A stretch of DNA of 43,138 bases from Symbiodinium natans (Eukaryota; Sar; Dinophyceae; Suessiales; Symbiodiniaceae), in assembly GCA_905221605.1 (NCBI GenBank), contig CAJNDS010002390.1, positions 32,501 through 75,638 of the forward strand, given 5' to 3'. The position numbers and the translations under genes are program-made. Every line of letters begins with the position of its first letter. Within the stretch, counting starts at the first letter, position 1. Below the pieces are notes generated by a model. That model was not told where the DNA came from, made no database searches, and was given only the letters and a program-made list of their open reading frames with translations. Shown here piece after piece: positions 29,601-38,600 of the stretch.

Positions 29601-32600
29601 CCCTAAACCCTAAACCCCAAAACCGTAAACCCCAGACCCCTAAACCCTAAACCCTAAACCCTCCTAAACCCTAAACCCTTAAACCCCTAAACCCCTAAAC
29701 CCCTAAACCCCTGAACCCCTAAACCCCTAAACCCCTAAACCCCTAACCCCCTAAACCCCTAAACCCCTAAACCCCTAAACCCCTAAACCCCTAAACCCCT
29801 AAACCCCTAAACCCCTAAACCCCTAAACCCCTAAACCCCTAAACCCCTAAACCCTAGACCCCAGAGAACACCCTGCCGGACCTGCCGGCTCTGGCCTCTC
29901 GACCCAAAACTCCTCGAAAATCCTTCACCCAGAGCCCAAAGTAAGCCGGTGGGCCCTTTTGCGGGGTCCACATATTATCGCATGTTTAGGGTATTTAGGC
30001 TATTTGGGGTATTTAGGCTTAGAGTATGGAGGGTATTTGTAGGTTATTTGTAGGGTAGTTGTAGGGTATTTAGGCGCATTTAGGGCTTCGGGATACATAC
30101 TTTTCTTTCGGGTTTAGGGTTTAGGGTTTAGGGCTTAGGGTTTAGGGGACAGGGCGACAGGGGGGGGGGGGGGGGGGTGGGTCTGCAGACCAGGCCAGGG
30201 AACGAAAATCACGTGGCTGCTGGAGGAGTCCGGGCTTTGCGGACCAGCCTCGATGTTGTGCGGGTTTAGGGGTTTAGGGTTTAGGGCTAGGGTCTAGGGT
30301 TTAGGGTTTAAGGGTTTAGGGTTCGGGTCTGTTTTGGATTCAGGGTTTAAGTTTAGGGCTTTTTGGTGTTGGGGTGTTAGGGTTTGGGGGGGTGTTTAGG
30401 GTTTGGGGTTGAGGGTTTTGGAGTGTAGCGCTGATTCGGGCTGAGTTTTGTACGGGAAACCCTAAACCCTAAACCCCAAGCCCTAAGCCCTGAACCCTGA
30501 ACCCTAAACCCTGTAGGGTTTGTGGTTTAGGGTAGCCAAGTCAGGTCCCGATCCAGCTTAGCCAAACTCTAGCGGTTATTGCCATGTGGCAAACTAAGTT
30601 GTAGTGTATATGTATGTACAGAGCATCGTTTAAAGTATAGTAGAAAGTGTCGCGGATAGCATAGTGGACAGCTTAGTGTGTAGTGTAGTAAGAAGAAAAA
30701 GAAAAGTATACCACATGTATGTTATGGTAGCGCAGGGTACAGCACAGTACAAATCATAGTATAGCATACGATTTTGTAGAGTATCCTGAACCTTGAGCCC
30801 TAATTAAACCCTAAAGCCCAGGGTAAGAAATCCTGAGCCCTACCAAACGACCCAAAAACCCTGAATACCCTACATACCCTACATACCCCACATACCCCAC
30901 ATTCCCTACATGCCCTACATACCCTGCATACCCTACATACCCTAAACCCTCAACCGTACACCCTACACCCTACACCCTAAACCCTAAACCCTAAACCCTA
31001 AACCCCCAACCCTAAACCCTAAACCCCAAACCCTAAACCCTAACATGCTTTGCTGGGAGGCCAAGCCTCCAGCTTCCGCTGGGCATCGCCATGGCAGAGA
31101 AGTTTGAAGGCGACGCTTTCCTGAGAAGCTCATGAGCCCAAGCAACCTTTAGGGTTTAGGGGTTTAGGGGTTTAGGGTTTAGGGTTTAGGGTTTAGGGGT
31201 TTAGGGTTTAGGGTTTAGGGTTTGGGGGTTTAGGGTTTAGGGTTTAGGGTTTAGGGTTTAGGGTTTAGGGGTTTAGGGGTTGAGGGGTTAGGGGTTTAGG
31301 GGCGTTTAGGGGCGTTTAGGGGCGTTTAGGGGCGTTTAGGGGCGTTTAGGGGCGTTTAGGGGCGTTTAGGGTTTAGGGGTTTAGGGGTTTAGGGGGTTTA
31401 GGGGGTTTAGGGGTTTAGGGGTTTAGGGGTTTAGGGGGTTTAGGGGGTTTAGGGGTTTAGGGGTTTAGGGGTTTAGGGGTTTAGGGGTTTAGGGGTTTAG
31501 GGGTTTAGGGGTTTAGGGGTTTAGGGGTTTCGGGGTTCAGGGGGTTAGGGGGTTAGGGGGTTAGGGGGTGTTTTGGGGCTTAGGGTTTCGGGTCTTGGGG
31601 CGTTTTCAGGGTTCGGGGCTTGGGCTTTGGGCTGCCTTAGGGTTTAGGGCTTTTGGGGTTTCGGGGTTAAGGGAGCTCCAGACCTCTTTCTTAAGGACAG
31701 CATCTAAATTTCCATTCAAAACTGATAGAAACTAATGGAGACTAACAAAAACTAACAGTAGCTTAGGGTAGAGAGTTTAGGCCGTTATAAACAGCCCTGG
31801 ACTGTACCCTTAACCTTATAACTACATCGAGGTGGCTCATAGGTGTACGCCCCATGCAAAGCCGGGAAGGTCTGTCTAAACCCCAAGCCCCCTACCCCAC
31901 GCCCCCCAAACCCCTCAACGCCCCTAACGCCTAAACCCTCAACCCTCAACCCAAAACCCTAAACCCTAAACCCGAAACCCTAAACCCTAAATCCCACTCA
32001 ACCCTAAACCCTTTAACCTTGCGCTCCAAGGTGCAGTAGCTGCCGGCCAACGCCTTGGGGCAGCACCGGGGGGCCCCATGAGGTCGTTCAGCCGGCCCTG
32101 GTTGAGGAGTTAGGGGTTTAGGGGTTTTGGGGTTTTAGGGGTTTTGGGGGTTTTGGGGTTTAGGGGTTTAGGGTTTAGGGTTTTGGGGTTTAGGGTTTAG
32201 GATTTAGGGATTAGGGTTTAGGGTTTTAGGGTTTTAGGGTTTCTATCGGGTTTAGAGGGTTTGCACGGGTTTATGGCATTTACAGACCTACTTCGGGCTC
32301 ATAGGGGTCACAGGGTTTACAGGGCTCAGAGGCTCTGAGCTTACTGTTGCTTCGTAGGGAACGAGGTACCCCAGATCCCCCTATATATACCCTTTGGGGT
32401 TATATAGAGTACCTCATTCCCTCCATTCCCTACTAAACCCTCAACCCTAAACCCTAAACCCTGAACCCTAAACCCTAAACCCTAAACCCTATACCCTATA
32501 CCCTAAACCCCTAAACCCCTAAACCCCTAAACCCCTAAACCCCTAAACCCCTAAACCCTAAATCCACCATTATTGATGGGTTGCTAGAGAGAAAGTCCAC

Positions 32601-35600
32601 AAGACAAGCTAAACCCTCAACCCTAAACCCTAAACCCTGAACCCTAAACCCTAAACCCTAAACCCTAAACCCTAAAGCCTGAACCCTAAACCCTAAAAGC
32701 TAAACTAACCGGAGGTTTGTAGGGCTTACAGGGATGAGCAGGCAGAGCGTGCGGCCCAGTCTGTGGCCAGCCCAACTCTCCGCTCCCAGGGTTTAGGGTG
32801 TAGGGTTTAGGGTTTAGGGTTTATATATTGTTTAGGGCATGGGCATACCATCTTCTCCCCCTCTCTCTCTCTCTCTCTCTATCTCCTTCTTTCTTTTTTT
32901 TTTCTCTCTCTCTCTCTCTCGCTCGCTCGCTCGTGTCATCGTAGCATCTTCTCTCCCAAATCTTCTTTAAGGCCCTAAACCCTAAGCCCTAAGCCCTAAA
33001 CCCTAAACCCTAAACCCTAAACCCTGAACCTAAACGCCCTGAACGCCCGACAACTTCCGATCCACGGCGATGACTTGCCACCCCTCCTCTCTCCCGTTCC
33101 ATTCGCCGGCAACAGCTGGGCGGCTTAGGGCTTAGGGCTTAGGGTTTAGGGTTTAGGGTTTAGGGTTTAGGGTTTAGGGTTTAGGGTTTAGGGTTTAGGG
33201 TTTAGGGTTTAGGGTTTAGGGTTTAGGGTGTAGGGTTTAGCGTTTAGGGTTTAGGGCCAGAGCTTCGTGCCCCTCACAACATGACTCCTTTTGGTCCCTA
33301 GTTGATCCTTAGGGTTTAAAGTGTTGGGTTTAGGATTTAGGGTTTAGGTTTGGGTCGAGAGGCCAGAGCCGGCAGGTCCAGCAGGGTGTTCTCTGGGGTT
33401 TAGGGTTTAGGGTTTAGGGTTTAAGGTTTAGGGTTTACGGTTTAGGGTTTAGGGTTTCGGGTTTCGGTTTTAGGGTTTAGGGCTTAGGGTTTAGGTTTGT
33501 AGAGGTTTGGAGCTTATGGGTGCAGGGTTTTTAGCTCAGGGCTTAGGGCCGTGGGTGATTAGAACGTATTGGGCTTAGATGCATCCCTGAGCAACAAGCC
33601 CTGATCCGAAGATAGACGAACTAGGGTTTCGGGTTCAGGGTTCCGGGGTTGGGGTTTAGTTTTGGGGTGGTTTAAAGTGGCTGCTAAGGAACCCAAACCC
33701 GAAAAAATGGAACAAGGGCCTACTCGTGTCCTACAAATTACAGGGTTCAGGGTTACAGCTGCAGCAGATTGCAAAGCACCCTCGAGACTACAAGCGCGAC
33801 CCGACATCGAGACTCGGACAAAGCAAGCCCCAGGACCAAAGTGCATCGTCGAGGGTCTGTAGGTTTTCGGGGTTGGCTTTAAGTTTCTAAATTCGCCCCA
33901 GCTTGCCCCTAATTCATTCAGCGTACCCTACAGTTCTCCTCATGTCTCCACTCCGCACGTAGCCAACTTTCCACCGCATTTTGGACGCAACAAAACCGAA
34001 TCTTTCCTTCACGGAAGAATGAACCCTATCCCGGGGAATTCCGTTTGAATTGAATTTCTTATACTCTGGATGGCCGAAAATCTTGACCAACCTCCACCCT
34101 CAACCCTGATAGCTGAATAAGCCTAAAGCCGGGCCTCCCCCCCCGAATCCGATCAAGCCTCTAGCCAGAACCCTCATGCGCAGAAACCTGGTAGAGCTCG
34201 TAGAAAGAAATCTGCACATCGATGTCCTTCAAGTCCTCGCGCACGGACTTTGCCTCGATGCTGGAGAGCTTCTTGGAGAGTTAGCAAAGGCGCTCTTGTG
34301 CTTCGGGCTTGTGGGGGCTTGCAAATATCAAACTCCCAAAAGAACACATGGATTTGCTTGAGGCAATAACCTTATAAACCCCACAAACCCCTACATCATG
34401 AGTCCCTAAACCCTAAACCCTAAACCCTAAACCCTAAACCCTAAACCCTAAACCCTATGCAGGAAATCTTCGGGTGCCCTAAAACTATAAGTCTATGCTG
34501 ACTTCTGAACCCGTCCTAAAAGTTTAAGATGTTGGGGGGTTGTAGGGTTTAGGGTTTGGGGTTTTAGGCTCCTCATTGTAGCTTCTACAAAAACCCAAAA
34601 GGTCAAAAAAGTCCGAAGAGCCCGCCGGAAGAAAGCCAAGCCCAAACCCCCTCCACCCTCCGCCCCTGCGACCCAAAGCTATGCTGCAGAGTAGGGCTTA
34701 GGGCTCTTTGAGTTTCAGGGCTTCCTGAACCCCAAACCCCAAACCCCGAACCCTAAACCCTAAACGCTAAACCCTAAACCCTGAACCTTCAGGGCCCTTT
34801 GACTTCAAGATTTTCGGGTTCAGAGAACTCTGGCGCGCTAAGGCTTCCGATTCAGTGGACGCTGGGTGGGTGTCAGGGGTCTAGATTCCCACCCTCAGCC
34901 CTAAACCCTACTTGAAGGTTCATGGGTAGTGATAGGTAGGGTTATAAGTACCCTAAATCAGGTTCTAACTGTAGGTACCTTACCTTTCTAATAACCCCAC
35001 TTTTCACTGCCCATGAACCTCCAAGTAAACCCTAAACCCCCCGAGCATCCCCCAAAAGCCTGAAAGCCCGAAGCTCTGAAATCCAAAAATCGACCAGCGA
35101 ACAACTCAACTCGGGATTTAAGGGGGTTAAAGGGTGTGGGGATGTAGGCTTTTGAGTTTCGGGCTTAGATCTCCGAATTTTCGGGTTTAGGAACTAGGGG
35201 GCTTGGAGGTTTCGGGGCTTTGGGGGGTTGAGTTCCAAAACTTTAAACCCTAAACCCTAAACCCTAAACCCTAAACCCTAAACCCTAAACCCTAAATCCT
35301 AAACCCAACACTTTAAACCCTAAGGATCAACTAGGGACCAAAAAGGAGTCATGTTGTGAGCGGCACGAAGCCCTGGCCCTAAACCCTAAACCCTAAACCC
35401 TAAACCCTAAACCCTAAACCCTAAACCCTAAACCCTAAACCCTAAACCCTAAACCCTGAACCCTGAACCCTGAACCCTGAACCCTGAACCCTGAACCCTG
35501 AACCCTGAACCCTGAACCCTGAACCCTGACCCTGAACCCTAAACCCTAAACCCTAAACCCTAAACCCTATAAGTGCAAGGCCAGGTGCGTCAAAGAGGGC

Positions 35601-38600
35601 TGTGACCTGGGGCTTTAGGACTTTTGGGCCTTAGGGTTTAGGGTTTAGGGTTTGGGGTTTAGGGTTGAGGGTTTAGGGTTTAGGGTGTAGGGCTTACGGG
35701 TTGAGGGTTTAGGTTCTTTAGGGGGTCAGCGTTCAGGCTTATAGGTCTAAGGCCTGAGGTAGCTTTTATTTGAATGGCAGCCTTGAAAGGACACGCCACA
35801 TGTACACACTCACCACTGTTTAACAGGAATCATGTACATAAATAAATAAGCATATATATATATGCATCTATTTATATATGCTAATATTTTTTCTGCATAT
35901 ATACATACACGCGCGGGTGTGTGTGTGTGTGTGCATGCACTGAACGAGAACAACTATATCAACGATGCTTCAGAAAAAGCTTGGGCCGCCAGGGTGTGGC
36001 CTGACTTTGTTCTTCAGGGTTTGGGGTTGGTGGGTTCGAAGCCGGTTTTGGGGTTTAGGGATTAGGGTGTGGGGTTTAGAGGCTTGTGGCTTTTTCGGGT
36101 GCTGCCACTGTCTACTAATTGCCATGCAACACCGCCCACCGCGCCACGAGAGTGCGCAAATTTGAGGGCTAAGGGTTGAGGGTTGAGGGAAGCCTTCCCC
36201 TCGACTCTGCGCGACATAGCAAGGTGCAGCCACATGCCAGGGTATGTAACCCAAGGTTCCCTAATACTCCCCACTACTCCCTAAGGCTCCCTAAGCTTCC
36301 CTAAGGCTCCCTAGGTACTACCCCCCATGAACCGCCCCCCCTTAAGAACCCTTGAAAGTAAGTAATCACTCGCGTGGGGGAAGATCTCAAAAAGCAACGG
36401 GCTCACGGCCTAAGAGTTCAGGGCTAGCGGCCTACAGGAAATTCCTACACCCCCAACCCCTAAACCCTCAAACGCCTAAACCCCCAAACCACATCTCCCA
36501 CAAATCCCCCTCGCCCGCAGCCCCGAAACCCCTAATCCCCGAACCGAAGCCCGAACCCAGTGCAGGGCTTGGGGTTTAGGAGTTGAGGGTTTAGGGGCTT
36601 ATGAGTCCTCAACTCCAAACACTACACTCTACACCCTGAACCGGAAGCCCTAAATAAACCCTACACCCAAAGCCCTTAGCCCTAAACCCTTAGCCCTAAA
36701 CCCTACACCCTAAACCCTAAGCCCTGAACCCCACACCCTAAATCCGAAGCCCTACCCTCTGAACCCTAAGCCCTAAATCCTAAGCCCTAAACCTTCGACC
36801 CTAAGCCCGACACCTACACCCTACATCCTAAGCCCTAAACTACTACACCCTATACACCCTAAGCCCTAAACCCGAAAACCCCAACCCTGAACCCTAAACT
36901 AAACCCTAAACCCTAAACCCTAAACCCTAAACCCTGAACCCTGAACCCTCAAGCTATGGGCCCCCAACACAGCGCGGGATCAGCCCACGGTCGGCAAAAT
37001 GCTGCGCGCCGCCGGTGATGACCTTTCAGGAACCCGGTTAGGTTTAGGGTTTAGGGTTTAGGGTAGGGCTTAGGGTTTAGGGTTTAGGGTTTAAGGTTTA
37101 GGGTCTTTAGGATTAACTGGATTTACAGGGTTCAGGGTTGTTTGGCTTTTTGTTCAAGGCTTTTGGGGTTTGGTTTTAGGGCTTATAGGGTTTAGGGTTT
37201 GAAGGGTTCAAGGCTTATATACATAAAGTGGCTTGTAGGGCGTGGTGTCCAAGCTTCAATTCTTAATACACTCCACCGAGACAACTACTTGAAGGTTCAT
37301 GGGAAGGTGCAAGTAGGGTTACAAGTACCCTGTAACCCTAAACCCTAAACCCTAAACCCTAAACCCTAAACCCTAAACCCTAAACCCTAAACCCTAAACC
37401 CTAAACTCTAACCAGCTACAACTGAAGTTACCTTACATATATGCCCCCCACCCATGAACCCTCAAGTAGCAATCCTGGCACCCCCAGAGCCCCACAAGTG
37501 CCCCAAACACCCTACCTCGTAAATTTTGAGGGTTCAGGGTTTCGGCTTTAGGGCTTCCGGTAGCCCTAAACCCTAAACCCGAAACCCGAAACCCTTAGAA
37601 GTCGGCCACGAAGCGTAGGACTTGCCGCTGCCAGCTGCGCCGAGAGCCACAAAGGCAGCACTCTGCGGCACCTGGGGAAGCCGAACTACCCTAAACCCTA
37701 AACCCTAAACCAAAACCCTAAACCCTAAACCCTAAACCCTAAACCGCACACAGACTGGGCCTGCCTCCTCCAAGGCCGCCCTCACAGCCTCCTTGGCTAC
37801 CTCCCGGAACACGGTGTCCTGGCTTAGGGTTTAGGGTTTAGGGTTTAGGGTTTGGGGTTTGGGGTTTAGGGTTTAGAGTTTAGGGTCTAGGGGTTACGGT
37901 TTAGGGTCTAGGGGTTAGGTGTTTAGGGTTAAGGGGTCAGGGGTTTAGGGTGTAGACTCTGGAGTTGAACATAAACATGTACGGGGCCAAGCGGACACTT
38001 GAGGAACTCTGAGCCTAAGATGCTGAAACCTAAAGCCTTCCTCCCTTAAGCCCATAGACCCTAAAGCCCTAAACCCGGAACCCCTACACCCCAAACCCCA
38101 AACCCCAAACCCTAAACCCTAAACCCTAAACCCCAAGCCCTAAACACCGTCAAGTACAAGGGTTCCTGGGCTCTTGGGCGCAACCTCGGTTTCGTTGGCG
38201 CGGCATGTATCCACACAACGACCTGACCACACTCCTACATCCTGCATCCTGCACTCTCTGAGGGTTTAGAGTTTAGAGTGTAGAGTTTAGAGGGAAATTA
38301 CGTGGTCCCCTAAGGGGGGCCCTTAGTTGGGGAACCCTTATAATATACCCCCCCATATACGCTCCAACAACAGGGGCCCATACTTCAGAACCCTTGAAAG
38401 AAGGGACCATATTCAGGGACCAGGTAACTACCCTCTATCCCTAAACCCTGAGCCCTAAACCCTAAACCCTAAACCCTAAACCCTAAACCCTGAGCCCTAA
38501 ACCCTGTTTGTTGGCACTCCGGGACCCCCAAAACCCCTAAATCCCCCCGAAAAACGCAAAGCCCTGAAAGCAAATAAGACCCAGCCTGAAACCTCAATCC

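Noticed and set aside
2806-31560. CRISPR-like pattern of repeats and spacers
   Set aside because: Repeats are 7-mers in long uninterrupted arrays, in both orientations, with spacers that are exons or introns of varied length; eukaryotic context.
33775-33860. Minus exon candidate TLDDALWSWGLLCPS
   Set aside because: Open, but SFYELYQ must be followed by a DLL-type segment, which the 33390 core provides; kept out for lack of motif support.
34176-34361. Plus-strand 61-residue frame MRRNLVELVERN
   Set aside because: Attractive, but antisense to the kinesin SFYELYQ exon, whose motif, acceptor and donor are better.
38185-38225. Minus exon candidate VVVWIHAAPTKP
   Set aside because: Looks like a kinesin first strand but lies between FDRILTPGTPQ and DTVFREV, which join directly as in other kinesins.
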